Positions 1-8,796 are shown, counted from the first letter of the stretch. The stretch is 64,000 nt of DNA from Flavobacteriales bacterium (GCA_016710965.1 JADJTW010000031.1:186001-250000), one strand, 5' to 3'. The notes: a model not told the origin generated them from the letters alone. Numbers and translations: made by a program.

Positions 1-75
1 GGCACCAAGGGCAAGACCGACCCCAAACGCGCCAGTGAAGTGGTGCGCATGATGCTCGAAAAAGACCACGCATGA
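1..75 (+). CDS. gatB: C-terminal end of a GatB/YqeY-domain protein, probably aspartyl/glutamyl-tRNA amidotransferase subunit B (partial)
   Basis: Only the last 24 codons are present. They read GTKGKTDPKRASEVVRMMLE followed by KDHA and a TGA stop. The KGKxDPK segment followed by a short amphipathic helix is how GatB (and the related YqeY tail domain) usually ends; it binds the tRNA in the Glu/Asp-tRNA amidotransferase complex. The stop overlaps the next start codon as ATGA, suggesting translational coupling with the lipoprotein gene. YqeY cannot be excluded from so short a piece. Confidence 0.55.
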   Translation, partial: GTKGKTDPKRASEVVRMMLEKDHA

Positions 76-1217
76 ACCGTTATCACACCATAAGCATCCT
101 GCTCGCTGGCAGTCTCATGCTCTCGGCATGCAGCTACAAGAACGACCGGCGTCCCATTCGCATCGTGGCGAAGGAGGGGGGCGGCATGAAGTGCTATTTC
201 GACCGCTTCGAGAACAACGTACCGTACCATGTCGACTCCATCACGCTTGACAAGAACGGCGAAGGCGCCTTTCTCATACCGCCTCTGCCGCTCGACTTCT
301 ATCGGCTCAGCATCGGCAACGAACAGTTGATCGTGGTGCTCGACAGCGCCGAAAGCCTCGACATCCACGGCAGGGCAGGCACCATGTCCACACCGGATGG
401 CATCGCTGGATCGGTGCATACCGATCTCCTCCGCCGCTTCCAGGAGGAAGTGCAGGGCTACGACATGAAAGTGGCGGCGCTGAAGAACGCGCTGCGCGAA
501 GACCCCTCCAATACCGCCAACATGGAGGAGCTGAACAGCACGAACAGCATGTTCTACGAGCATTGCAAGCAACTGGCGCGCGAGCACAGCGGATCGCCCG
601 TAGCCATATCGGCTGTAAGCAGGCTCAACATCCAGCAGGAGCTCGAACTGTTCAAGCTGGTGCGCGAGTCGCTGCGCAAGACCATGCCGCGCAGCACCTT
701 CTTCACCAATTTCCGCGATCAGGTGGATCGCGTGGAGCAGGAGCTGCTGAGGTTCAAGATGCAGGAGGAGGAGCAGAAGCGCCTGAGCAACCTGTTGCCC
801 GTGAGGGGACGTGCGCCCGAGATCGTGCAGCAGACGCCAGAGGGCGGCACCTTCGCGCTCAGTGCGTTGCGCGGCAAGTACGTGCTCATCGATTTCTGGG
901 CCAGCTGGTGCCGTCCGTGCCGGATCGAGAATCCCAACGTGAAGCGCGTGTATGAGAAGTACAAGGGCAGAGGATTCGAGATCCTCGGCGTATCCCTTGA
1001 TCGCGACCAGGCGGCATGGCTAAAAGCCATAGAGGACGACGGCCTGCCATGGAAGCACGTGAGCGACCTGGCGTTCTGGAACAACGCGGCAGCGCAGGAA
1101 TACGGTGTGAGCAGCATCCCGTACACTGTACTGGTAGATCGTGAAGGCATGATCATCGAGAAAGGCTTGCGCGGCGAGGACTTGGAAAGGAAGCTGGGCG
1201 AGCTGATCGGCCGCTGA
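72..1217 (+). CDS. Thioredoxin-like (TlpA/AhpC family) lipoprotein
   Basis: A 381-aa lipoprotein. The signal peptide ends in the lipobox LSAC (Cys20), so the protein should be anchored to a membrane facing the periplasm. Residues about 25-120 resemble the small beta domain (DUF4369-like) common before Bacteroidota thioredoxin domains, followed by a helical linker (about 120-250). The C-terminal 130 residues form a thioredoxin fold with the redox motif WCRPC (Cys280 and Cys283) and a cis-Pro in SSIPYT. Expected role is thiol-disulfide exchange or reduction of periplasmic disulfides. The start overlaps the preceding stop by ATGA. The substrate is not evident. Confidence 0.85.
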   Translation: MNRYHTISILLAGSLMLSACSYKNDRRPIRIVAKEGGGMKCYFDRFENNVPYHVDSITLDKNGEGAFLIPPLPLDFYRLSIGNEQLIVVLDSAESLDIHGRAGTMSTPDGIAGSVHTDLLRRFQEEVQGYDMKVAALKNALREDPSNTANMEELNSTNSMFYEHCKQLAREHSGSPVAISAVSRLNIQQELELFKLVRESLRKTMPRSTFFTNFRDQVDRVEQELLRFKMQEEEQKRLSNLLPVRGRAPEIVQQTPEGGTFALSALRGKYVLIDFWASWCRPCRIENPNVKRVYEKYKGRGFEILGVSLDRDQAAWLKAIEDDGLPWKHVSDLAFWNNAAAQEYGVSSIPYTVLVDREGMIIEKGLRGEDLERKLGELIGR

Positions 1218-1304
1218 GCCGGACCGTGCATCCCCCGTCATCCGCCTTAGGGCCGTCACTCCTGCGCAGGCCGGAGCCACATCACCTTTTTGAACAACCT
1301 TAGC

Positions 1305-4300
1305 ATGGTCATGAACCGGATCTTCCCCTTCGCCTTGGCATTGCCTTCGGCGCTCGCCGCACAGGACTACTTCCAGCAGCAGGTGGACTACACTATCAGC
1401 GTGCGGCTCGATGACGAACGCCACCTGCTCCACGCGCAAGAGTCCTTCGTGTATGCGAACAACTCGCCGCAAGCGCTGGACACGCTGTGGATGCACCTGT
1501 GGCCGAATGCCTACCGCGATCGCGAGACAGCGCTCTGCGAGCAGTTGGACCGCATGGACGATCTCAGTCTGCACTTCGCCGAGGAAGACGACCGCGGCTA
1601 CATCGACAGCCTTGATTTCCGCAGCGGTGATACGCCGCTCATCTGGGGATACCACGCCCGCCATGCCGACATCGCATGGATCAAGCTCCCGCTGCCGTTG
1701 CAGAGCGGGTCATCCATCTCCATCAGCACGCCCTTTCGCGTCAAGGTCCCCGATGGCAAGTTCTCCCGCCTCGGCCACACCAAACAGGCCTACTACATCA
1801 CGCAGTGGTACCCCAAGCCAGCGGTGTTCGATGCAACGGGCTGGCACGCCATGCCCTACCTCACCGAGGGCGAGTTCTACAGCGAGTTCGGGAGCTTCGA
1901 TGTGAGCATAACGCTCCCTTCGAACTATGTGGTAGGCGCAACGGGTATCCTGCAAGAGGAGAGCGAGCGAAGCTGGATGGACTCGCTGGCAAGCGTGCCT
2001 TACTCTGAAACGCAGCAGCTCCATCTCGGAAAACAACGCTCCGGGCTCAATGTCTTCCCGGCGTCCGCATCAACAACAAAGACCATCCGCTACAAACAGG
2101 GCCGCGTCCATGATTTCGGGTGGTTCGCCGACAAGCGCTTCATCGTTCGCAAGAGCAGCGTGGCCCTTCCGGCCACCGGCCGCGATGTGACCACCTGGGT
2201 GATGTACACGCCGAAGAACGCCCTCACGTGGGAGGGGGCCGTCGAGTACGTGAATGAGAGCGTGCGCCTTTACAGCAAATGGGTGGGCGACTATCCTTAC
2301 ACGGCGGCCACGGCCATCGATGGCACCATCAGCGCGGGTGGCGGCATGGAGTACCGGATGATCACCATCATCGGGAACATGGACAGCAAGGAAAGCCTGG
2401 ACAATGTGATCGCGCACGAAGTGGGGCACAACTGGTTCTATGGCATCCTGGGCAGCAATGAACGCGACCATGCATGGATGGACGAAGGCATGAACAGCTT
2501 CGTGGAGCTTCGCTACATGCGCGAGCGCTACCCGCATAGCGGCTTGAGCATCGACATCCCGGGTCTCAGGAAGATGACGGAGGGGATCACTGATGCACAC
2601 CGTTACCAGAGCGAGATGGGCTATCGCCTCAATGCGCGCCGCAACCTGGACCAACCGCTCTCGCTCACCAGCAACGACTTCACGATGGTGAACTACGGCA
2701 CGGGCGTCTACATGAAGACGGCGCTGATCATGGACCACCTGATGGCCTACCTCGGCGAAGAGACCATGGATAGGTGCCTGCACGCATACTTCGAGGAATG
2801 GAAGTTCAAGCACCCAAGGCCGGAGGATATGCGCAAGGTGTTCGAGCGGGAGAGTAGACAGAAACTGGCTTGGGTGTTCGATGATTTCTTACGCACAGAC
2901 CTGAAGGTGGATATCAAGGCTCGAAACCTCCGAATGAGCGAAACCGACCAACGAGCAAGGGTCACTGTAACTACCAGTGGAGAAACGCCGATCCCAGTTC
3001 CTGTTACTGGATACAGTGGTCAGGATAGTGTGGGGACGGAATGGATCATGGCCGAACCTAGTTGGATGAACCCCACTTGGGAGCTTACGAAGATGAATCC
3101 TGACCGCGTCAGGATAGACGCTGGCAACCGCACCCTTGACATCGATCGCCGCAACAACGAGGTGCGGGCGCATGGGCTGTTAAAGCGTTGCAAGGCGCCC
3201 AAGTTCGAATCGTTCGCAGGCCTGGAGAGGAACGATCGACGATCCATCTACTACGCGCTGCTTCCCGCTTGGAACGGACATGATGGCTGGCAGGCAGGAC
3301 TTGCCTTGCGCAACACCACCTTCCCTTCGCAACGCACCGAATGGATGCTGGCACCGCTCTATGCATTCGGCAGTGAGCGCATGGTAGGCGGCGCGCGGAT
3401 CGAGCACCACTTCGATCGTATGCGCAGCAGCGTGTTCCAGAACATCCATCTCGGCCTCAGCGCGCGCACCTCCGGCACCTTCCATGATCACGATGCGGTC
3501 GCCTGGTACGAGAAGTACTCACCGTCTATCCGATTCGACCTGAAGCGTGATCCGCTCACGCGGCCATGGTCGCATTCCATCGCACTGCGGGGTGTGCGCA
3601 TCTATCGCACCAGCGAGATCGCCTACGACAGCGATGTCATCTACCGCTATCGAACCTACGACGACTACCTCGAACTCAAGCATGTCATGGAAGATGCACG
3701 CAAGCTGCATCCCTCCACCATTGCCACCGCGCTCACCGTCGGCGAGGATTGGCTGCGCGGCTCCTTGGAGATCAAGCAGGCCTTCGCATACAACGAACGC
3801 AACAAGCAGTTCCGCATCCGAGCCTTCGCAGGATCCTTCCTGTACAAAGGCGGCGACCACCTGACCAACGGGCTCGACGCCTGGAGCCTCACCTGGGGCC
3901 CCGAGGACATGCTGTATGATCACGCCTACTTCGAGCGCGGAGCCGACAAGGGGTTCACGAGCCGCCAATTCAACAAGCAGCAGGGGGCTTTCAAGACACC
4001 CTTCCGCCAAGGCGGAAGTGATACCTGGATCGCTTCCATCAACGCAGAACTGGACATGCCCTTCAAGCTGCCGATCGCGATATTCGGCAGTGCGGGCTGG
4101 GTGCCGATCACCACCGTGACCCAGGAAGGCAAGAGCACAAGTACCGCAACCTACTTTGAAGCAGGGATCGGCATGCCGGTGATCAAGGACGTGCTGGAGA
4201 TCTGGTTCCCGCTCTACGTTTCCGAGCGGATCGCGGATGAAGAGGAGTTCCTCGATCGCGTGGTGAGCGACCGCGTCCGCTTCGTCATAGCGCTAGAGAA

Positions 4301-4340
4301 ACTGGACCCCACGCGGATCGTGCGCGGGATCAGGCCGTGA
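1305..4340 (+). CDS. M1-family zinc metallopeptidase (gluzincin), secreted
   Basis: About 1011 aa. The zinc site is complete: HEVGH (about residues 371-375), 18 residues, then Glu394, preceded by the exopeptidase-type GGMEY motif (about 346-350). The N-terminal 330 residues are the M1 beta-saddle domain; the C-terminal 400 residues are beta-rich and contain no recognisable T9SS sorting domain. An N-terminal signal peptide (MNRIFPFALALPSALA, then AQDYF) implies export. The longest frame begins with a TTG at 1290, but the ATGs at 1305 and 1311 place the signal peptide properly. The 3' end overlaps lpxH by GTGA. Substrate is unknown. Confidence 0.85.
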   Translation: MVMNRIFPFALALPSALAAQDYFQQQVDYTISVRLDDERHLLHAQESFVYANNSPQALDTLWMHLWPNAYRDRETALCEQLDRMDDLSLHFAEEDDRGYIDSLDFRSGDTPLIWGYHARHADIAWIKLPLPLQSGSSISISTPFRVKVPDGKFSRLGHTKQAYYITQWYPKPAVFDATGWHAMPYLTEGEFYSEFGSFDVSITLPSNYVVGATGILQEESERSWMDSLASVPYSETQQLHLGKQRSGLNVFPASASTTKTIRYKQGRVHDFGWFADKRFIVRKSSVALPATGRDVTTWVMYTPKNALTWEGAVEYVNESVRLYSKWVGDYPYTAATAIDGTISAGGGMEYRMITIIGNMDSKESLDNVIAHEVGHNWFYGILGSNERDHAWMDEGMNSFVELRYMRERYPHSGLSIDIPGLRKMTEGITDAHRYQSEMGYRLNARRNLDQPLSLTSNDFTMVNYGTGVYMKTALIMDHLMAYLGEETMDRCLHAYFEEWKFKHPRPEDMRKVFERESRQKLAWVFDDFLRTDLKVDIKARNLRMSETDQRARVTVTTSGETPIPVPVTGYSGQDSVGTEWIMAEPSWMNPTWELTKMNPDRVRIDAGNRTLDIDRRNNEVRAHGLLKRCKAPKFESFAGLERNDRRSIYYALLPAWNGHDGWQAGLALRNTTFPSQRTEWMLAPLYAFGSERMVGGARIEHHFDRMRSSVFQNIHLGLSARTSGTFHDHDAVAWYEKYSPSIRFDLKRDPLTRPWSHSIALRGVRIYRTSEIAYDSDVIYRYRTYDDYLELKHVMEDARKLHPSTIATALTVGEDWLRGSLEIKQAFAYNERNKQFRIRAFAGSFLYKGGDHLTNGLDAWSLTWGPEDMLYDHAYFERGADKGFTSRQFNKQQGAFKTPFRQGGSDTWIASINAELDMPFKLPIAIFGSAGWVPITTVTQEGKSTSTATYFEAGIGMPVIKDVLEIWFPLYVSERIADEEEFLDRVVSDRVRFVIALEKLDPTRIVRGIRP

Positions 4341-5155
4341 CCGACCTTCGCCCCGTGCAGCCCGGCAAACGCATCCACTTCCTCAGCGACTTCCACCTGG
4401 GTGTACCGGACGCTGCCAGCAGCCTTGCACGTGAGAAGCGGATCTGCGCGTTCCTCGACGAAGCAGCCAAGGATGCTGAGGAGATCATCCTCCTCGGCGA
4501 TCTCTTCGATTTCTGGTTCGAGTACAGCCGTGCCGTGCCGCGTGGGCATGTGCGCCTGCTGGGGAAGATGGCCGAACTGACCGACCGCGGCATTCCTGTG
4601 CATCTCTTCATCGGCAACCACGACATGTGGATCTTCGATTACGTACCGAAGGAAACCGGCGCCATCGTTCATCGCGGACCGATCGTGCGCACGATCGGTG
4701 GCAAGAAGTTCTACATCGGCCACGGCGACGGATTGGGACCCGGTGATCACGGCTACAAATTCATCAAGCGCGTGTTCCGCAACCCGGTATGCCAGTGGCT
4801 CTTCGCGCGACTGCATCCCAACTTCGGGCTGTGGCTCGGCGACGCGCTCAGCGGCCAGAGCCGGAAGAAGAGCTACGCCAACGACCGCAAGTGGCTCGGA
4901 GCCGACAAGGAATGGCTCGTTCAGTACTGCACCGACGAACTGAAGAAGGATCGGTACGACTACATGGTCTTCGGCCACCGCCACCTGCCCATTGACATGG
5001 AAGTCGGGCAGGGATCACGCTATGTCAACCTCGGCGATTGGATCACCTGGTTCACCTACGCCACCTTCGATGGCACCGAGCTGAAGCTGATGAAGCGCAT
5101 GAGCGATGGTCCGCTGAGCGGGGATGTGCGGATCACTGGAGGGCCGGCTGTATGA
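4337..5155 (+). CDS. lpxH: UDP-2,3-diacylglucosamine diphosphatase
   Basis: 272 aa calcineurin-like metallophosphoesterase. All metal-binding blocks are visible: SDFHLG, LGDLFDFWFE, GNHDMW, GHGDG and GHRHLP. The FDFWFEY and NHDMWIFDY sequences are typical of LpxH, which cleaves UDP-2,3-diacylglucosamine to lipid X in lipid A synthesis at the inner membrane. The GTG start overlaps the stop of the preceding peptidase gene by four bases. No odd features. Confidence 0.9.
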   Translation: MTDLRPVQPGKRIHFLSDFHLGVPDAASSLAREKRICAFLDEAAKDAEEIILLGDLFDFWFEYSRAVPRGHVRLLGKMAELTDRGIPVHLFIGNHDMWIFDYVPKETGAIVHRGPIVRTIGGKKFYIGHGDGLGPGDHGYKFIKRVFRNPVCQWLFARLHPNFGLWLGDALSGQSRKKSYANDRKWLGADKEWLVQYCTDELKKDRYDYMVFGHRHLPIDMEVGQGSRYVNLGDWITWFTYATFDGTELKLMKRMSDGPLSGDVRITGGPAV

Positions 5156-5315
5156 GTCCGTCACTCCGGCCGATGCGAGGCTCCGCGAGCGAGAGCCGGA
5201 GTCTCACCAATGCCAAGGCAATAGCATTGGTGAGACTCCGTCGCTTCACCGAGCCTCGCGAGGCCGCGACAAGTGATCTTCGATCACCCAGCCTCCGGAG
5301 TGACGATCGCCCACG
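5156..5315. repeat. Compound palindromic intergenic element
   Basis: The spacer between the converging lpxH and gap genes is almost entirely inverted repeats. An inner perfect 16-bp stem pairs 5198-5213 (GGAGTCTCACCAATGC) with 5224-5239 around a 10-nt loop. An outer 11-bp stem pairs 5159-5169 (CGTCACTCCGG) with 5295-5305. A further 9-bp match, GCGAGGCTC/GAGCCTCGC, lies between them. It can act as a bidirectional terminator, but its nested structure is more like a REP/MITE-type element. A related CGTCACTCC...GCCGGAG stretch occurs at 1254-1276. Confidence 0.75.
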
Positions 5316-6305
5316 CTAACGCCCCAACATCACAACCAGATCCACCAAGCGGCTGCTGTATCCGTACTCGTTGTCGTACCAGCCCATCACCTTTACCAGG
5401 TTGCCCACCACGCTGGTGAGCTGCGCATCGAAGATGCAGCTGTGGGGATCGCCCACGATGTCCACGCTCACGATCGGGTCCTCGGTGTAGCGCAGGATCC
5501 CCTTCAACCTCCCTTCGGCCAGTTGCTTGAAGTAGGCGTTGATCTCCTCGGCCGTGCGCAAGTTCTTCACATGGCAGGTGATGTCCGTGATGGAACCGTC
5601 GGGCACCGGAACGCGGATGCCCCCGCCACCCAGTCGCCCTTCGAGTTCGGGAAAGATCCGTGTGATGGCCTTCGCAGCTCCGGTAGTAGTGGGCACCATG
5701 CTCACGGTAGCAGCACGCGCGCGGCGCAGATCCTTGTGCGGCGCATCATGCAGCCGCTGGTCGCCTGTGAAACTGTGTACTGTGGTGATGAAGCCGTCCT
5801 CGATACCGCACAGCTCCTTCACGGCCATGATCATCGGTGCCGCGCAGTTCGTGGTGCAGCTGGCGTTGCTGATGATGGTCTCGGTTCCGTCCAGGATGTG
5901 CTCGTTCACGCCGAGCACCACGCTCTTGATATCGGCATCCTTCGCCGGGGCGGAGAGGATGACCTTCTTCGCTCCCGCCTTCAAGTGTGCTGATGCGAGC
6001 TCACGCGTGAGGAAGAAACCAGTGCTCTCGATCACCACGTCGATGCCCAGGTCCTTCCACGGAAGCCGTGATGGGTCCTTCTCCGCATAGGCCTTGATCC
6101 TTCGTCCGCCAAGGATAAGGTGGTCCGCATCGTGGCTCACCTCACCAGCGAAGACGCCATGCACGCTATCATACTTGAACAGATGCGCGAGCGTGAAGGT
6201 GTCAGTGAGATCGTTCACGGCGACGAGTTCGATGTCGTCGCGTTGTAACAGCAAACGCGCCGTGACACGACCGATGCGACCGAAGCCGTTGATGGCGATC
6301 CTCAT
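5316..6305 (-). CDS. gap: Glyceraldehyde-3-phosphate dehydrogenase, type I
   Basis: 329 aa. N-terminal Rossmann motif INGFGRIGR (residues 5-13) binds NAD(P); the catalytic Cys150 lies in SNASCTTNC and the general-base His in VHSFTGDQ. C-terminal WYDNEYGYSSR is the standard ending. It oxidises glyceraldehyde-3-phosphate to 1,3-bisphosphoglycerate in glycolysis and runs in reverse in gluconeogenesis. Length and motifs are normal. It ends with TAG, which matters when judging the in-frame TAG in fusA. Confidence 0.96.
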   Translation of the reverse strand: MRIAINGFGRIGRVTARLLLQRDDIELVAVNDLTDTFTLAHLFKYDSVHGVFAGEVSHDADHLILGGRRIKAYAEKDPSRLPWKDLGIDVVIESTGFFLTRELASAHLKAGAKKVILSAPAKDADIKSVVLGVNEHILDGTETIISNASCTTNCAAPMIMAVKELCGIEDGFITTVHSFTGDQRLHDAPHKDLRRARAATVSMVPTTTGAAKAITRIFPELEGRLGGGGIRVPVPDGSITDITCHVKNLRTAEEINAYFKQLAEGRLKGILRYTEDPIVSVDIVGDPHSCIFDAQLTSVVGNLVKVMGWYDNEYGYSSRLVDLVVMLGR

Positions 6306-6334
6306 GTGTGAAGTACTTCGTAGGGCTTGTTGCA

Positions 6335-6429
6335 GTTGTCAGTTGTTCGTTGTCCGGCGTCAGGCTGGATATGCATCGCCATTGCATAGGTATCGGCTAA
6401 GCAAGGTCGAAGCCCTGATAACTGACAAC
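6335..6429. repeat. Inverted repeat of the GTTGTC spacer family (copy 1)
   Basis: The 138-bp spacer between gap and lipA has 10-bp perfect arms GTTGTCAGTT (6335-6344) and AACTGACAAC (6420-6429). Around them are further GTTGTCC and GACAAC units. The same word family forms a longer stem at 45110-45166 between rpsD and rpoA, so this is a dispersed repeat rather than a lone terminator. Confidence 0.65.
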
Positions 6430-6443
6430 CGACAACTTCCCGG

Positions 6444-7313
6444 TCAGAGCACATGCTTCTCGGCATGGTAGCTACTGCGCACGAGCGGGGCGCTCTCCAT
6501 AAAACGGAAGCCGCGCGCAAGGCCCTCTTCGCGGTAACTCTCGAATCGTTCAGGCGTGACGAACTCCGCCACGGGCAGGTGTTGCTTGGTGGGTTGCAGG
6601 TACTGGCCCAGGGTCATCACATCGCATCCCACGGAGCGCAGGTCGTCCATGGTCTCGATCACCTCGGCTTCGGTCTCACCAAGACCCAGCATGATACCGC
6701 TCTTGGTACGCAGGCCGGCCCGCTTGGCCCGCATGAGCACTTCCAGGCTGCGATCGTACTTGGCCTGCACGCGCACTTGCTTCGTGAGGCGGCGGACGGT
6801 TTCCATGTTGTGGCTGAGCACATCGGGCCTCGCCTCCAACACCACCTGCAGGTTCTCCCACTTCCCTTGGAAGTCGCCGATGAGCGTTTCCAATTTGGTC
6901 TGTGGCGAACGTCGGCGCACCGAGCGGATGGTCCTCTCCCAGATGTCGGCACCGCCATCAGCGAGGTCATCGCGATCCACGCAGGTGATCACGCAATGCT
7001 TCACGCCCATGAGCTCCACACTGCGTGCAACACGTGCCGGCTCGAACGGGTCCACCGCTTCGGGCCTGCCCGTGGCCACTGAGCAGAATCCGCAACTGCG
7101 CGTACACACATTGCCCAGGATCATGAAGGTAGCCGTGCCTGCGCCCCAGCATTCGCCCATGTTGGGGCAATTGCCGCTCTGGCAGATGGTGTGCAGCTTA
7201 TGCTCGCCGACGATGCCCGCGACCTTGCGGTAATTCTCGCCCGTGGGCAGCTTCACGCGCAGCCAATCAGGCTTGCGCACACGCTCCTTCACCTCTGGGG
7301 AACCATCGCTCAT
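6444..7313 (-). CDS. lipA: Lipoyl synthase (radical SAM)
   Basis: 289 aa. The auxiliary Fe-S cluster Cys are at about 44, 49 and 55 (CQSGNCPNMGEC), the radical-SAM CxxxCxxC at 70, 74 and 77 (CTRSCGFC), and the C-terminal RSSYHAEK supplies the conserved serine ligand. It inserts sulfur into protein-bound octanoyl groups to make lipoate for pyruvate and 2-oxoglutarate dehydrogenases. The start overlaps the stop of the upstream outer-membrane gene by ATGA, so the two are translationally coupled. Confidence 0.96.
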   Translation of the reverse strand: MSDGSPEVKERVRKPDWLRVKLPTGENYRKVAGIVGEHKLHTICQSGNCPNMGECWGAGTATFMILGNVCTRSCGFCSVATGRPEAVDPFEPARVARSVELMGVKHCVITCVDRDDLADGGADIWERTIRSVRRRSPQTKLETLIGDFQGKWENLQVVLEARPDVLSHNMETVRRLTKQVRVQAKYDRSLEVLMRAKRAGLRTKSGIMLGLGETEAEVIETMDDLRSVGCDVMTLGQYLQPTKQHLPVAEFVTPERFESYREEGLARGFRFMESAPLVRSSYHAEKHVL

Positions 7314-8062
7314 TGCACGTACTTCTTGCCGAATTGGATGGCGAGATAGAACTCGAAGAAGAACTGCTTGTTCTTCACATCCTCCACCTCGGCCATGATG
7401 GGCACCGGCTTCGCATAGGCGTCCATGCCCATGCCCACTTCAATGGACTTGATCCCCGTGGTCCGTCCACTGTACTCGAAGTTGAGCCCCAACCGACCGA
7501 AACCACCAGGGTACAGCACCATTTCGCCGAAACCGGTGAACCACGATGCGCGACCGTAGATGTTCTGTACATTATGCACAGCAGGATCGTAGCGTTCGAT
7601 CACGAACTGCTTGTTTGAGCCGTTGTCCGATTTCTCGATCTCCAGGTACACCGGCTTGGCCAGACCGAGCGAGGGACCAATACCCCACACGTAGTTCAGT
7701 TCCACGCCTGTACGCCGGATCTTGTCCGTGATCTGGTGTTTCCTGCCGAACGTTGGGCGTATGATCAACAGTGCATTGCTCTTGCCGTAGAAGTACCCAC
7801 GCGAATCCTCGTAGTACGGATTGAAGCTCTTCACCTCCTTGGGGTGCTTCATGCCAACAACCTCCAGCCCGTAGAGTTCGCGATCGATGGCGTTGCGATG
7901 ACGCGCGTAGTAGAAATTGAAGCCCCAACCATCGCCGTGCAGTGTGAGGCCGCCATAGATCTCGCGCCGGAAAGGCACCCGTGACTCATCGTAGATCCCC
8001 TGCTGCGCGAACAGCGCTTGGCCCATTGGAAAGAGCAGGAGCGGGAGCAGTAGGGAACGCAT
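7310..8062 (-). CDS. Predicted outer-membrane beta-rich protein of unknown function
   Basis: About 250 aa with a signal peptide (MRSLLLPLLLFPMGQALFA, then QQG). The mature part is rich in alternating aromatic/Gly segments such as GGLTLHGDGWGFNFYYARH and ends FYLAIQFGKKYVQ; a C-terminal aromatic strand is usual for small outer-membrane barrels. The longest frame starts at 8080, but the -7 box TAGATTTG at 8078-8085 overlaps that start, so I prefer the ATG at 8062. It precedes lipA with a 4-base overlap; no functional link to lipoate is evident. Confidence 0.7.
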   Translation of the reverse strand: MRSLLLPLLLFPMGQALFAQQGIYDESRVPFRREIYGGLTLHGDGWGFNFYYARHRNAIDRELYGLEVVGMKHPKEVKSFNPYYEDSRGYFYGKSNALLIIRPTFGRKHQITDKIRRTGVELNYVWGIGPSLGLAKPVYLEIEKSDNGSNKQFVIERYDPAVHNVQNIYGRASWFTGFGEMVLYPGGFGRLGLNFEYSGRTTGIKSIEVGMGMDAYAKPVPIMAEVEDVKNKQFFFEFYLAIQFGKKYVQ

Positions 8063-8077
8063 GGCGAGCGAGCGGAG

Positions 8078-8085
8078 CAAATCTA
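8078..8085 (-). promoter_or_regulatory. Bacteroidota -7 element for the outer-membrane protein-lipA pair
   Basis: On the minus strand this reads TAGATTTG, a perfect match to the Bacteroidota -7 consensus TAnnTTTG, 15 bp before the ATG at 8062. No clear -33 TTG is seen at the usual distance. Confidence 0.55.
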
Positions 8086-8102
8086 AGGTGGACCTAGGCC
8101 GC

Positions 8103-8110
8103 CACCTTTG
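8103..8110 (+). promoter_or_regulatory. Possible -7 element for osmC
   Basis: CACCTTTG matches TAnnTTTG with one mismatch and lies 37 bp upstream of the preferred osmC start. It is divergent from the minus-strand box at 8078-8085, so the two transcripts would start within about 30 bp of each other. Confidence 0.35.
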
Positions 8111-8147
8111 GGGCCAACGCTACCTTGCCCGCCTCAAGTACCCCCTG

Positions 8148-8555
8148 ATGGACACCTCTCATATCACCTATCTCGGAAGCCTGCGCACCGAGGTGACCCA
8201 TGTGCGTAGCGGCCAACGATTCGTTACGGATGCTCCCGTGGATAACAAGGGCAAGGGCGAAGCCATCTCACCCACCGACCTGCTGGCCACATCCTTGGCG
8301 GCCTGCATGATCACCACCATGGATATCGTAGCCCGGGACAAGGGAATCGAGTTGCGCGAGGTGAAGGCCCGCGTGCTGAAGCATATGGCCTCAGGCCCTC
8401 GACGGGTGCAACGCGTGGAGGTTTACCTGGAATTGGACGGCAGCGCCTTGGGGCCCGCCGAGAGGGAACTGATGGAGAAGACCGCCCATGAATGCCCGGT
8501 AGCCTTGAGCTTGCATCCGGACCTCGTGCAGGAAATGCACTTCAGCTACGCCTAG
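8148..8555 (+). CDS. OsmC/YhfA family protein
   Basis: 135 aa from the ATG at 8148; the longer frame to 8061 overlaps a divergent promoter and adds 29 residues with no family resemblance. The OsmC fold is shown by SPTDLLATSLAACMITTMD with Cys53 and by HECPVALSLHPDL with Cys116, the two redox-active cysteines of this peroxiredoxin-like family. It probably reduces organic hydroperoxides in the cytosol. It appears monocistronic and is followed by a good terminator hairpin. Confidence 0.85.
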   Translation: MDTSHITYLGSLRTEVTHVRSGQRFVTDAPVDNKGKGEAISPTDLLATSLAACMITTMDIVARDKGIELREVKARVLKHMASGPRRVQRVEVYLELDGSALGPAERELMEKTAHECPVALSLHPDLVQEMHFSYA

Positions 8556-8563
8556 AAAGAGGT

Positions 8564-8589
8564 AAGCCCCGACCTAGGGGCCGGGGCTT
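8564..8589 (+). terminator. Hairpin terminator after osmC
   Basis: Perfect 8-bp stem AAGCCCCG (8564-8571) / CGGGGCTT (8582-8589) with a 10-nt loop, eight bases after the osmC stop. There is no long T tract. It may also serve the minus-strand lipoprotein gene that ends at 8615. Confidence 0.65.
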
Positions 8590-8614
8590 CGGGATCAGTG
8601 AGGAATGTTCGGAC

Positions 8615-8743
8615 CTATCCGCGCTGTTCAGCAGGGACCTTGGTCACCTTGCTGTATGCGGGGCAGCCGTGAGTGGAACCGCAGGAACTGAGCACCATGC
8701 AGGCTACCACCACCACCGCGAGCGTAAGGAGCACCTTTTTCAT
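8615..8743 (-). CDS. Very small lipoprotein (42 aa)
   Basis: A 42-aa product that starts at the ATG at 8743 (minus strand), not at the far end of the longer open frame. It has Lys-Lys, a hydrophobic core LLTLAVVVVACMVL and the lipobox LSSC, then a mature peptide of about 22 residues, CGSTHGCPAYSKVTKVPAEQ plus RG. A lipidated cysteine with a second CPAY cysteine motif resembles tiny lipoproteins I recall from Bacteroidota; no function is known to me. A -7 box lies upstream at 8797-8804. Confidence 0.65.
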   Translation of the reverse strand: MKKVLLTLAVVVVACMVLSSCGSTHGCPAYSKVTKVPAEQRG

Positions 8744-8796
8744 CGTTCGGTTGTTTGTGTCCATTGAAGTCCGGCCTTGTACGCCGGGTCGGCGGC

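Noticed and set aside
1290..1304. TTG start for the first M1 peptidase
   Set aside because: It adds five residues before a proper signal peptide that begins at the ATGs at 1305 or 1311.
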